23,526 bases of DNA from assembly GCA_045587205.1 (NCBI GenBank), contig JAZNBV010000117.1, positions 1 to 23,526 on the forward strand, read 5' to 3'. The notes beneath the pieces were generated by a model that saw only the letters and a list, made by a program, of their open reading frames with translations, ran no database searches and was not told where the DNA came from. The stretch comes from SIG78 sp045587205. Lineage in GTDB: Bacteria; Verrucomicrobiota; Lentisphaeria; Victivallales; Victivallaceae. Made by a program: the position numbers and the translations under genes. Shown in pieces: positions 13,370-21,861 of this stretch (the first letter of the stretch is position 1; each line of letters opens with the position of its first letter).

Positions 13370-14353
13370 ATGGACTGGAAAACTCCTGATTTTATCAAAC
13401 GTTATCCCGGTAATCCTATTCTGGATGCGTCCAAAGTACCTTACGAGGCCGTACAGATTTTCAATGCCGGTTTTGCCAAATACAACGGCAAATATGTTTG
13501 CGTGTTCCGCAATGACTACGGCCGCGGCAAAGAAGATTTTGAATGGGGCAAAGGCAAGATCAATCTGGGTCTGGCATTCAGCGATGACGGTGTGAACTGG
13601 GAAGTGACCGACAAGCCCTGTTGGGAAATCCATACCGACGAGATCCGTCATATTTATGACCCCCGCCTGACCGTGATCGACGGCAAATGTTATGTCTGTT
13701 TTGCCATGGATACCTGGCACGGTGTCCGGGGCGGTATTGCCGTGACCGAAGATTTCGATAAATTTGAAATTCTCAATATTGCCGTACCCGAAAACCGCAA
13801 TATGGTCTTGTTCCCCGAAAAAATCAACGGTTTGTATATGCGTCTGGAACGCCCCATGCCGGTTTACGGCCGCAGTGCAAAATTCAAGGAATCGTTTGAT
13901 ATATGGTCGTCCAAGTCGCCGGATCTCAAATACTGGGGGGATGGTACTCTGGTTCTGCCGGCAGAAAAAATGCCTTGCTGCAACAGCAAGATCGGTCCGG
14001 GTGCGCCTCCGGTAAAAACCAAATACGGCTGGCTGACTCTGACTCATTTTGTGAACAAAGTCGACTATGAACTGCCTTCCTGGGGCGGCGCCTGGAACAA
14101 GATGTATTACGGCGGAGTTATGCTGCTGGATCTGGAAGACCCCAACAAAGTCATTGGCATAGGTCAAACTCCGCTGATGGTACCGGAAACTGAATATGAA
14201 ATGGATGGCTTCCGCGGCGGCACGATTTTCCCCGGCGGGATGATTCTGGAAGACTCCGGCGAAGTCAAGATCTATTACGGCGCCGCAGATACCTATGAGT
14301 GTCTTGCGACTTGCGATGTAAACGATCTTTTGAATTTTGTAATGCAAAAATAA
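13370..14353 (+). CDS. GH130 mannoside phosphorylase, second copy
   Basis: A 327-residue GH130 paralogue of the preceding gene, with the same landmarks: IYDPRLTVIDG with catalytic D97, HGVRGGIAVTEDF, RNMVLFPEKI, RLERPMPVYGR, KIGPGAPPVKT, FRGGTIFPGGMILE and YYGAADTYECLA. The two differ mainly near the N-terminus (NDYGRGKEDFEWGKGK against NDYACSRETIYEKSAD) and in the loop after the KIGPGAPP block (FVNKVDYELPSWGGAWN against AVRNMEENLYSWHEW). These segments usually line the acceptor site, so the copies may prefer different acceptors. The ribosome binding site is weak, so translation may be coupled to the upstream gene. It is cytoplasmic and in the same operon. Confidence 0.9.
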   Translation: MDWKTPDFIKRYPGNPILDASKVPYEAVQIFNAGFAKYNGKYVCVFRNDYGRGKEDFEWGKGKINLGLAFSDDGVNWEVTDKPCWEIHTDEIRHIYDPRLTVIDGKCYVCFAMDTWHGVRGGIAVTEDFDKFEILNIAVPENRNMVLFPEKINGLYMRLERPMPVYGRSAKFKESFDIWSSKSPDLKYWGDGTLVLPAEKMPCCNSKIGPGAPPVKTKYGWLTLTHFVNKVDYELPSWGGAWNKMYYGGVMLLDLEDPNKVIGIGQTPLMVPETEYEMDGFRGGTIFPGGMILEDSGEVKIYYGAADTYECLATCDVNDLLNFVMQK

Positions 14354-14365
14354 TGTGTAAATAAA

Positions 14366-16564
14366 ATGAATGAATGTATGGAAGTATTCGGCGCCGCACG
14401 CTGGATAACTGAATATTTGCGTAAGGCCGGCGGCAAACACGCTCCGGTTTTCCGTAAGCGTTTTACAGTCGGCAAAGCGTTTGCCAAAGCCGAATGTGCG
14501 ATTTGCGGACTTGGACATTTTGAGCTGAAAATTAATAACCGGAAAGTGTCGGAAGACCTTTTCACCCCCGGCTTCACCCGCTATGACCGGCGGGCAGAGT
14601 ATTATATTTATGACGTGACAGAGTATCTGCAAACAGGCGAAAATATTGCCGAAGTTACTCTGGGCAACAACTGGTTCAATCAGAGCGCAGTGGATATTTT
14701 CCGCAGCGAAGGACAGGATTGGAGAAGCGACCCCAAGTTTTTGCTGAATCTGGTTTGCGATAACGAAAGCATCCTTGTCAGCGATCAAAACTGGCTGGTT
14801 GCCCACGGCCCGATTCTGGAAAACACCATCCGTACCGGCGAACGCTTTGATGCCAGAAAAATCCTTCCCCCGTGGCAGGCAGATGAAACACCCGACCCGA
14901 ACACCTGGAAACGTGTTTACATTACCGACAGCCCCGGCGGCATACTTACGCAAGCTTACGCCCCGGCATGCCGGATAACCCAAAAACTTGAACCGCAGCG
15001 TTCCTGGCAGTTGGCGCCGGGTAAAAAAATCTACGATTTCGGTGTAAATATTGCCGGAAACTGTCAAATCAAAGTGCGTGGTGCGGAAGGAGCTATGGTA
15101 AAACTGGTCTTCGGCGAAAAACTGGGTCCCAAATGGGATTTGGATAACAGCAAGATCGCAGTTTACACTATGGATCCGGATTTTCAGCACGATTATTACA
15201 TATTAAACAGCGATGCAGAACAAGTCTGGGCTCCGACTTTTACCTATCACGGGTTCCGTTATGTACAAGTAACTCTTGATCCCGGAGTTGAACTGCTTGA
15301 AATAGAAGCCCGGGTCATCCGCAGTAATTTTGCTGTCATCAGCTCTGCGGAGTGTTCCAATGCAGTACTCAACAAATTATCGGAACTGGCAAAACGCTCT
15401 TTTGAATCCAACTTTGTCAATCACCCTACCGACTGTCCCCACCGGGAAAAAATGGGTTGGACCGGCGATGCCCAACTTGCCGCAGAATTGGGTTTGTGGA
15501 ATTACGATGTTACGGAAAATTACCGGGCATACCTTGACAGTATGCGTGATTGCCAGCGTGCCAACGGGCAAATTCCCGGCCAGGTTCCATTTTGCGATCA
15601 TTGGCAGTTCGGCCCGGTGTGGGATGGGGCGTTAATAATTCTGCCTTACCAGATTTGGCGTTTTACCGGCGATGCAACGGTACTGAAAGAAAATTATCTT
15701 GCAGGCAAACGCCTTATGGATTATTTTGAATCCATTGCTGTGGATCATATTGTGGAAATGGGACCCGGTGACTGGTGCCATTGGAGCCGCAGTATGGCCA
15801 TATCCGGCAAAGTGGATGCCACGGCTTACTACTGCTTCTGTGCCGATATATTAGCACAAACGGCTGCGATTGCCGGTTATCCGCAAGATGAAGAATACTG
15901 GAAAGAACTTGCTGAAAACATCCGGCAGGCATTCCGCAAAGAGTTCTGCCGTCCCGGCGGACATTGTGCTAAAGATGAAATCACGGCATTGGCATTGGCT
16001 CTTACTTTTGATCTTGCAGAACCAGCTGAACGCCCGGCAATGGCGAAACTCCTGAATGAAGAAGTTTTGCGCAATAATTGCAAAGCCTATTTCGGTATTT
16101 CAGGAGCCAAAGCTGTACCGCGGGCGTTGGCGGAAAATGGTTATGTTGATACTGCATTGACTGTTCTTACCCAGAAAGAACTTCCCGGCTGGGGCTGGTG
16201 GCTCGATCAGGGCGCAACCACTCTTTGGGAAGATTGGGGAGGGACAATGTCGCTCAATCACGTTATGTTCGGTGATGTCGGAGCGTGGCTGTGGGAGTTT
16301 GCCGGCGGCATACGTCCGCAAGCGGGGAAAGATAATGCCGGATTCAGATGCTTTACTGTTGTTCCGCCGGTAACGGAAAAATTGACTTTCTTCAAAGGTC
16401 AGTACAACTTGCCGCACGGTGTTATAAACTGGGCGTGGGAAAAAGCATCCGACGGCAGTTTCAAAGGTGTGTTGACTGTGCCGGAAAATTGTTCGGTCAA
16501 GTTCATTGCTCCGGATGGTAAAACCAGTTCACTGGCAGCAGGTTCGCATAATCTGCAATGGTAA
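14366..16564 (+). CDS. GH78 alpha-L-rhamnosidase
   Basis: A 732-residue cytoplasmic enzyme that should remove alpha-linked L-rhamnose. N-terminal beta-sandwich domains (about 1-330; FELKINNRKVSEDLFTPGFT, GNNWFNQ) precede an (alpha/alpha)6 barrel. TDCPHREKMGWTGDAQ holds the expected general acid E361 (usually in the form DERLGWTGD), and WWLDQGATTLWEDWGG is the second conserved barrel block. A C-terminal beta-sandwich follows (about 640-732). The length is a little short for GH78 but every core part is present. The start at 14366 has no clear ribosome binding site; an ATG four codons later (14378) is a possible alternative. It implies that the operon's substrate carries rhamnose, or that the enzyme takes a related 6-deoxy sugar. 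Confidence 0.88.
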   Translation: MNECMEVFGAARWITEYLRKAGGKHAPVFRKRFTVGKAFAKAECAICGLGHFELKINNRKVSEDLFTPGFTRYDRRAEYYIYDVTEYLQTGENIAEVTLGNNWFNQSAVDIFRSEGQDWRSDPKFLLNLVCDNESILVSDQNWLVAHGPILENTIRTGERFDARKILPPWQADETPDPNTWKRVYITDSPGGILTQAYAPACRITQKLEPQRSWQLAPGKKIYDFGVNIAGNCQIKVRGAEGAMVKLVFGEKLGPKWDLDNSKIAVYTMDPDFQHDYYILNSDAEQVWAPTFTYHGFRYVQVTLDPGVELLEIEARVIRSNFAVISSAECSNAVLNKLSELAKRSFESNFVNHPTDCPHREKMGWTGDAQLAAELGLWNYDVTENYRAYLDSMRDCQRANGQIPGQVPFCDHWQFGPVWDGALIILPYQIWRFTGDATVLKENYLAGKRLMDYFESIAVDHIVEMGPGDWCHWSRSMAISGKVDATAYYCFCADILAQTAAIAGYPQDEEYWKELAENIRQAFRKEFCRPGGHCAKDEITALALALTFDLAEPAERPAMAKLLNEEVLRNNCKAYFGISGAKAVPRALAENGYVDTALTVLTQKELPGWGWWLDQGATTLWEDWGGTMSLNHVMFGDVGAWLWEFAGGIRPQAGKDNAGFRCFTVVPPVTEKLTFFKGQYNLPHGVINWAWEKASDGSFKGVLTVPENCSVKFIAPDGKTSSLAAGSHNLQW

Positions 16565-16583
16565 AGCACAGAATAAGGCTGTT

Positions 16584-18365
16584 ATGAAAAAACTTATATT
16601 GCTGGGGGCCGCATTGGGCTGTTGTATGATTCGCGCCAATACTGTAAATTGGAATGAATGGACTCTCTATCATCACGAGAAACTGACTGAGGAATGCGCT
16701 GCAAAGCTGACCAGCGATGCTGCAATTCCGGTAATTGGCGGCAAACGCCTGAAAGGGCATACCGTCACAATTACAGAAAAAGGCATTGATTTACGCAAAA
16801 AGTTCAATTTACCGCCCCGGGCAATGTATCCGGCACTGTTGGTAAAACAGATTGAGCTCCAGCAGGATCAGGTTATAAAGCTCGGCTGCGGCGTGGATTG
16901 GTGGGTGGCTGGCTATTGCAACGGCAGAATAGTTTATTCCACCTTCGGAACCGGCAATATAAGTTATCCGCCTTCAAGCCAAGACAACATCATAGAACTG
17001 CCGCTGAAAAAAGGCAGGAATCTGGTTGCGTTGTATTTGCAGAGCGGCAATGGAAGTTTTTTTACTGCACTTGACGTGTATCCGGCAGATACTCCCGCCG
17101 GCACCATATCGCACCGGGTGGAATACGAAAGTGTTTTCCCGGTACGTCTGGAACTGCGTAACGGACCATGGCTGATTGCGCCCGATACTGGAACAGTTAC
17201 AGTAATGTTTATGAGTCAAAGTGCCTGCGGCAGTGCAGTAGAGTATCGTAAAAAAGGCGCGGATGCGTGGCAAAGCAAATACAATATTTGCGGCGGCGCA
17301 TTGCGCTTTGATCAGACATTGCACCGCATAGTTTTAGATCATCTGGAACCGGGAAGCGAGTATGAATACCGGGCGGTTTTATTCCAGGATGCTGAAAACA
17401 AGTTACCGCAGAAAACTTATTCTTTTACCGCCCCGGCAGCAGATGAAAATCTGGCGTTTAATTTCTTTGCCACCGGCGACACCCAGTTCGGAATAATCGA
17501 ACGTGGGAATTATTTGAGCAAATATCAGAAATATATCAATGAGTCAGCCTTTCACATAACACTGGGGGATTTGTCTGATATGTACACTGACTTTGATATG
17601 GCTCTTTTCGGTGGATATTTCAATCATCTTACAGAAAAAAATTATCACAGCAAGCCATTTGTTGCAGTACGCGGAAATCACGAATTACGCGGTAAAGAGC
17701 AAGGGCGATGGTTTGATTTGCTGGCTCCCGCCCAGGATAAGGGATATTACTCATTCATATATGGACCAGTCTTATTTATTGTGCTGGATACTGGCGGCGA
17801 TGAACCATTCCGGGATCAGAATCCGGATACGTTTAGATATATGCAAAGTTATATGCAGCGTCAGCAGCAATATTTACAGCAGCTTGCCGACAGTCCGGAG
17901 TACGCCAAAGCAAGATACCGTATAGTATTGGCACACGCCGCAATGCATACTCAAAAATACGATTCTCTGTTGTCCGCTACCGCCAGATACCTTATGCAGC
18001 CATTGCAGAAAGCCGCCAAGTCAGATCCGGCAAAGCGAATTCACCTTTACCTGACAGGACATGTTCACCGCTACCGCCGCAGTATACCTCAAACGACATC
18101 GGTATATGCCAATTCGCCGATTCCCGCTGAACATCTGAAAAGCGGTAAAGAATGGGATTTTACAATACTTTCCTGCTGTGGACCAAACCAAGCCAAACAG
18201 CCGATCAATTCCGGAACATTAGTAAAAGTGAACAGAGAAAAATTGGAAATACAGTCATTTGATGATCAAAATCGCTGTATCGACCATTTTTCAATAGATA
18301 CACAAGGCAAAGTAACAGAAATCAACACTCCGGACAAAAAAGATTTTCTGAAACTTTATCAATAA
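16584..18365 (+). CDS. Exported calcineurin-like metallophosphoesterase
   Basis: A 593-residue protein with a signal peptide ending near CCMIRAN. An N-terminal carbohydrate-binding-like beta-sandwich (about 20-175) and a fibronectin-III/purple-acid-phosphatase-like domain (about 185-290) lead into the metallophosphatase fold. Metal ligands are D299 in GDTQFG, D329 in LGDLSD, N365-H366 in GNHE, H in LAHAAMH, and H493/H495 in GHVH. It should hydrolyse phosphate esters outside the cytoplasm, perhaps phosphate substituents on the glycan or other organic phosphates. The start at 16584 follows AAGG. It sits 19 bases after the GH78 gene, an unusual member of a glycan operon. The substrate is unknown. 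Confidence 0.82.
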   Translation: MKKLILLGAALGCCMIRANTVNWNEWTLYHHEKLTEECAAKLTSDAAIPVIGGKRLKGHTVTITEKGIDLRKKFNLPPRAMYPALLVKQIELQQDQVIKLGCGVDWWVAGYCNGRIVYSTFGTGNISYPPSSQDNIIELPLKKGRNLVALYLQSGNGSFFTALDVYPADTPAGTISHRVEYESVFPVRLELRNGPWLIAPDTGTVTVMFMSQSACGSAVEYRKKGADAWQSKYNICGGALRFDQTLHRIVLDHLEPGSEYEYRAVLFQDAENKLPQKTYSFTAPAADENLAFNFFATGDTQFGIIERGNYLSKYQKYINESAFHITLGDLSDMYTDFDMALFGGYFNHLTEKNYHSKPFVAVRGNHELRGKEQGRWFDLLAPAQDKGYYSFIYGPVLFIVLDTGGDEPFRDQNPDTFRYMQSYMQRQQQYLQQLADSPEYAKARYRIVLAHAAMHTQKYDSLLSATARYLMQPLQKAAKSDPAKRIHLYLTGHVHRYRRSIPQTTSVYANSPIPAEHLKSGKEWDFTILSCCGPNQAKQPINSGTLVKVNREKLEIQSFDDQNRCIDHFSIDTQGKVTEINTPDKKDFLKLYQ

Positions 18366-18386
18366 AAATAATTTTTAAGGAGTTTT

Positions 18387-19352
18387 ATGCTTGAAATAAT
18401 TTGCCCTGCCGCCGGGAAATTCGACAGTATTGAGGCAGTCAAGAGTTTTTCTCCCCGACAGATAACTCATGTTTTTCACGATATAGATGGCACGCACTCG
18501 CTGATTCGCGACTGGGTTCCGGTAATGGCGCTGGTCAACGGCGCAGTAGCACGCTACGGTATGTTTCCAGGCAATGCCCGCGAGGTGGCCGAAGCTATCG
18601 GCAGACACCGCAACGAAGAGTTTGAAGAAGCCCGCCGCTTTGCTATTGAATCTGCCGGATTATCGGCTTTGACTCAAATGGAATGGGCTTTGCGTATGGC
18701 CCGCCGACTGAATAACACCAGCAGCGAGATCAACGAAAAAATCATTGCCGCCATCTGGCAGGGGGGGGAACGGTTTGAAGATTCCGGAGAGAGTGCGGCC
18801 GAACTTGCTTTGATGGATAAACAGGCTTCTGAACTTTTCAGGGCATACGAAATACTGCTTCTGGAAATGTGCCGCAATGAAAATCTGGCAGATGCCAAAC
18901 TGCATCCTGAAAAGTGGCAAGTACCGGGCAGTATGGATTTCATTCAGTTTTTATTTGATAACGGAGTAAAAAATTACTTTGTTACAGGAGCAGTTGTTGA
19001 ATACGATTCTCAAGGTAATGCCACGGGGACAATGGCAGAAGAAGTCATTACACTCGGTTATCCGATCGGAGAAGGTAAGCTCATTGAGCAATTTTGCGGT
19101 TCTGTGTGGAATAAAAAAGAACCCAAGGTGGAAATCATACGAAAACTTTGCCGGAACAACAATATTGCACCGGAGAATCTGTTGATAGTAGGCGATGGGC
19201 GCAGTGAAATAGCTGCCGCAGTTGAACTAGGAGCTCTTGCAATTAGTCGTCTTGATAACAAATCATTGAGGCAAAAAGAGATCCATCGTACTATCGGAAC
19301 TAATTTAATAGTGAGCGACTACCGGCAAATAAAAAATATTTTCCGGAGATAG
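18387..19352 (+). CDS. HAD-superfamily hydrolase, probably a phosphatase
   Basis: A 321-residue cytoplasmic protein. Motif I is HDIDGTHS with nucleophile D32 and acid/base D34, motif II is the T in FVTGA, motif III is probably the K of KEPKVEII, and motif IV is GDGRSE with D270. The cap domain between motifs I and II is long and helical (about 45-180), a C1-type cap. A strong AAGGAG site precedes the start. As the last gene of the operon, it may release free sugar from the mannose-1-phosphate or related phosphosugar made by the GH130 enzymes, or act in housecleaning. The substrate is inferred from position only. Confidence 0.78.
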   Translation: MLEIICPAAGKFDSIEAVKSFSPRQITHVFHDIDGTHSLIRDWVPVMALVNGAVARYGMFPGNAREVAEAIGRHRNEEFEEARRFAIESAGLSALTQMEWALRMARRLNNTSSEINEKIIAAIWQGGERFEDSGESAAELALMDKQASELFRAYEILLLEMCRNENLADAKLHPEKWQVPGSMDFIQFLFDNGVKNYFVTGAVVEYDSQGNATGTMAEEVITLGYPIGEGKLIEQFCGSVWNKKEPKVEIIRKLCRNNNIAPENLLIVGDGRSEIAAAVELGALAISRLDNKSLRQKEIHRTIGTNLIVSDYRQIKNIFRR

Positions 19353-19479
19353 AAACAGGATTGACTGATAAGCAAAGAAACAAACAGCCAATCATACAAC
19401 TGGTCATACTTCGCCTTGGGACGATTTGCAAAAAGGATATGATTCTTGTGAAAAATATTTATCCAACTAATGTTGTTAG

Positions 19480-20046
19480 CCGGAAAATCATCAAAAAATT
19501 CTTGATATGATTGAGGATGCAAAAAAGAATGAAGGTATTCCCGGCAAAGCAGTTGATTTGCTAGTGATTGATACATATACCGGTTTGGTTCGTACTGAAA
19601 CTCCTGCGACTCCGGCAAATTTCAAAGATCTTATTGATAAAATAAGAAGAATGGGAATTGCCGTATTGATCACGCATCACGCAAATTCGGACAATGAAAT
19701 ACGCGGCTTGCAAAGTAAATTGGATAAAATAGCGTTGACGATCAATATCAGCCGTAACGAAGAAGAAGTCGATGGCAATTTGGATGAGCAACCCTGTTTT
19801 GTAAAATATGAGTTGCCCAGATATCCAATGCGTTCAGAATTAAAGAAGCCGTTTGAAATAATTTTTGATAGTGAACACAAGCAGTGGAAGCTGAAAAATA
19901 AAGAGCATAATGAAGACAGCGAATTTTATCTGATTGTTGAAGGATACAAAAAACATGGATTTGACCGTGATGCAATTTGTCAGATGCTTGGTCTGAAGAA
20001 AACCAGCTATCACGAGCATTTGAAAAAAGCTCCCCAACAAAAGTAA
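19480..20046 (+). pseudogene. C-terminal fragment of a RepA-like RecA-fold ATPase
   Basis: The fragment starts at an ATG at 19507, but the protein-like frame (PENHQKILDMIEDAKK) extends back to 19480 and then meets stops, so the front of the gene is gone. It holds a Walker B strand (DLLVIDTYTGL), then FKDLIDKIRRMGIAVLITHH followed by an RG a few residues later, and LTINISRN, as in plasmid RepA/RegA-type KaiC-like ATPases. A C-terminal helix-turn-helix follows (FDRDAICQMLGLKKTSYHEHL). The Walker A loop is missing. Full family members are about 350 residues or more; this one keeps roughly 180-190. It would not be an active ATPase. It lies beside a truncated integrase and shares a terminator with it, as in a decayed integrative element. 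Confidence 0.65.
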
Positions 20047-20059
20047 ATTATTACAAGCA

Positions 20060-20093
20060 ATCCCGGTATTCCAACAATGCGGAATACCGGGAT
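20060..20093. terminator. Bidirectional terminator between convergent genes
   Basis: A perfect 13-bp stem (20060-20072/20081-20093, arm ATCCCGGTATTCC) with an 8-base loop lies between the ATPase fragment (ends 20046) and the integrase fragment (ends 20099). A run of five T lies shortly after it on the plus strand, overlapping the integrase stop codon. Confidence 0.75.
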
Positions 20094-20098
20094 TAGTG

Positions 20099-20740
20099 TT
20101 ATTTTTCCAGAATCGCTTTTACTTGTGATAAAATCTCATCGCTTGATGCTGTCGAACTCTTTATAAGTTCCAGTGCTTCAGCAATCTTGCTTTGGGCTGT
20201 ATCAGGCGAAGTAATACCGGATACCGCTGCTACTGCCTGCCGTTGAGCGGCATCTCCTACATACGTATAATATTTGGTAACGATTTCTGAATCAGCTCCC
20301 AATATGGAAATCACCGTAGCTTGCGGTACACCGGCTTCTGCACAATATGAGGCGAATGAGTGCCGCAGAGAGTGGAAGCCATATACTGTAACCTTTTTGT
20401 CCCGTCCCGGAACTGTAACTGACGGCTCAAGTCCGATCCAGCGGATCACCCGCAGCATATCTATATTTACAAGGTTATTGCCGACATTTTTGCCTAACGC
20501 ATTGGTCTTGTTGTAACGGGCAGCCACATTGGGGCAGACATAATCAATATTACTGCTTTTCCACGCCAATGCTTCCGTCAGGACTTCCAGCAGCGGTGCA
20601 GCGATCGGGATGGTAACTTCTTTGCCGGTTTTGAACTGCTTTACCCAGATACGCTGCATGGTAAGATCTATCTTGCTCCAACGCAAAAGCACGCAATCTT
20701 TCAAACGCTGACCGGTGAACATTCCCAAATAATAAATCAC
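20099..20740 (-). pseudogene. Tyrosine recombinase, catalytic domain only (5'-truncated)
   Basis: A 213-residue frame from a GTG at 20740. It keeps most of the catalytic residues of a phage/ICE integrase: R12 in TGQRLKD, a lysine in KTGKEVTIP, H123-x-x-R126 in HSLRHSF, and Y158 in KYYTYV. The histidine of the usual LGH motif is alanine here (LGAD, A149), which would weaken catalysis. The frame is coherent for only a few codons further upstream (FNKPEIR) and then stops near 20765. The whole N-terminal core-binding domain of about 100-150 residues is lost. Full relatives have 300-400 residues. The gene is broken exactly where a plus-strand gene tail begins. Confidence 0.8.
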
Positions 20741-20810
20741 CCGGATTTCCGGCTTGTTGAAACATTACCATACGGAATTTGTGGAATATCTGCCGCTTCC
20801 TGCAGCGTAA
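20736..20810 (+). pseudogene. 3' tail of a lost upstream gene
   Basis: In the frame ending at TAA 20808-20810 the last codons read as protein-like sequence (LLKHYHTEFVEYLPLPAA). The following gene starts 10 bases later with its own ribosome binding site, the spacing expected inside an operon. The frame is lost upstream where the truncated integrase begins. I infer that the first gene of the operon was cut at a junction near 20745-20765. The product is unknown, and the evidence rests on about 20 codons. Confidence 0.35.
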
Positions 20811-20820
20811 GAGGTGTAAT

Positions 20821-21063
20821 ATGGCTTACTTGTTTTACAACAAAGATGTTACGGATATGAGTATCCGCGAAATCAACAAACTTTTCCGGGAGCATGATGA
20901 ATCCCATCTCTTCCCGATTTGCGGTGAGTTCAACGCCACTGAACGGGCGATCCGGCGACTCCGGAAGTTTCTGCGGGGACACGGCTCAACTGGCGGCATT
21001 GAATATGCCTGTATGCTGGATGCGGAAATTTCCAGTATCGTCAATCAATGCAATCAGAGGTGA
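20821..21063 (+). CDS. Unknown 80-residue protein in a phage-like operon
   Basis: I do not recognise this protein. The start at 20821 follows GAGG at an 8-base distance. The sequence is soluble and mostly helical in appearance, with a basic middle (ERAIRRLRKFLRGHG) that could bind nucleic acid and a C-terminal helix. It ends four bases before the PAPS-reductase-like gene, so the two are translated together. Antisense frames in this region are weaker: they have no ribosome binding site. Confidence 0.6.
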   Translation: MAYLFYNKDVTDMSIREINKLFREHDESHLFPICGEFNATERAIRRLRKFLRGHGSTGGIEYACMLDAEISSIVNQCNQR

Positions 21064-21067
21064 TACT

Positions 21068-21841
21068 ATGGATATTGATTTAAGTCAATTTGATCAGATC
21101 TGGCTGAACCTCTCTGGAGGGAAAGACAGTCAAACGCTCGCTTTGCAAATGGTTGACCTTGCCGGCAGACAAGGCGTCTGCGGAAGATTGCGAGCCGTTC
21201 ACTCTGATACCGGAGCTGAATGGTGTTGTACCCGGAGTGTTGTGCAGGATCTGTGCCGCAGACTGGAAATTCCGCTGGAAATCGTTACGCCTAAAGTAAC
21301 GATTCCGGAATACATCGAAAAACGGCAGTATTTCCCATCAATGCGGTGTCGCTTCTGTACCTCCATCAAAACGGGAGCTATTGACAAACTGATCCGGAAA
21401 TACAATCCTTTCCGGCAGGAATCAAAGGTTCTCTGTGTTACCGGAGAACGGCGGGAAGAAAGTCCCAGACGCTCAAAACTTGCAGAATTTGAACTTCACA
21501 AAACATTGACAGCCGGAAAAAGGCAGGTTTTCCGTTACCGACCGTTACTGGATTGGAAAGAGCATCAAATTTGGGATGCCATAAACAAAAGCGGAATACC
21601 AGCTCATCCGGCATATACCGAATATGGAAATGAGCGGCTTTCCTGTGCATTGTGTATTTTTGCCTGTGATCAGGATTTGCGGAACGGAGCATTAAACCGT
21701 CCGGATCTTGCAGAACGCTATCTCAAAGTGGAACGGGAAAGCGGATTTCTCTTCCATGAAAAACGGTCTCTGCAACAGATACTTCACCCGCAAGTTGATG
21801 AAGATGACCTTTTTGCATGGGCGGAAAAAGCAGCGGTTTAA
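21068..21841 (+). CDS. PAPS-reductase/DndC-like PP-loop protein
   Basis: A 257-residue protein. SGGKDS at residues 16-21 is the PP-loop that binds adenylyl substrates in the PAPS reductase family; HSDTGAE follows at about 45-51. Cysteines C94 and C97 (MRCRFC) and C193, C196 and C200 (CALCIFAC) could hold an iron-sulfur cluster, as in assimilatory APS reductase and in the DNA-phosphorothioation enzyme DndC. GERREES (126-132) is also typical. Members carried on phages and plasmids are often of unknown function. No other sulfate-assimilation or dnd genes are nearby, so ordinary sulfur reduction is unlikely; a nucleic-acid or nucleotide modification role is possible. It starts 4 bases after the preceding gene. 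Confidence 0.85.
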   Translation: MDIDLSQFDQIWLNLSGGKDSQTLALQMVDLAGRQGVCGRLRAVHSDTGAEWCCTRSVVQDLCRRLEIPLEIVTPKVTIPEYIEKRQYFPSMRCRFCTSIKTGAIDKLIRKYNPFRQESKVLCVTGERREESPRRSKLAEFELHKTLTAGKRQVFRYRPLLDWKEHQIWDAINKSGIPAHPAYTEYGNERLSCALCIFACDQDLRNGALNRPDLAERYLKVERESGFLFHEKRSLQQILHPQVDEDDLFAWAEKAAV

Positions 21842-21861
21842 TAACATAAGGAACAGAAACA

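Noticed and set aside
13274..15190. A 638-codon open frame on the minus strand across the GH130 and GH78 genes
   Set aside because: It is entirely antisense to three well-supported genes, has no recognisable domain, and reflects the codon bias of the sense strand. Similar antisense frames at 5252-6214, 7129-8085, 8965-9768 and 12360-13097 were rejected for the same reason.
19353..19479. Possible N-terminal half of the RepA-like ATPase in another frame
   Set aside because: I read all three plus-strand frames and found no Walker A motif (GxxxxGK[ST]) or coherent continuation, so a simple frameshift does not restore the gene.
20737..20982. An 81-codon minus-strand frame upstream of the integrase fragment, possibly its missing front
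   Set aside because: It is in another frame, does not resemble an integrase N-terminal domain, and is antisense to the gene starting at 20821.
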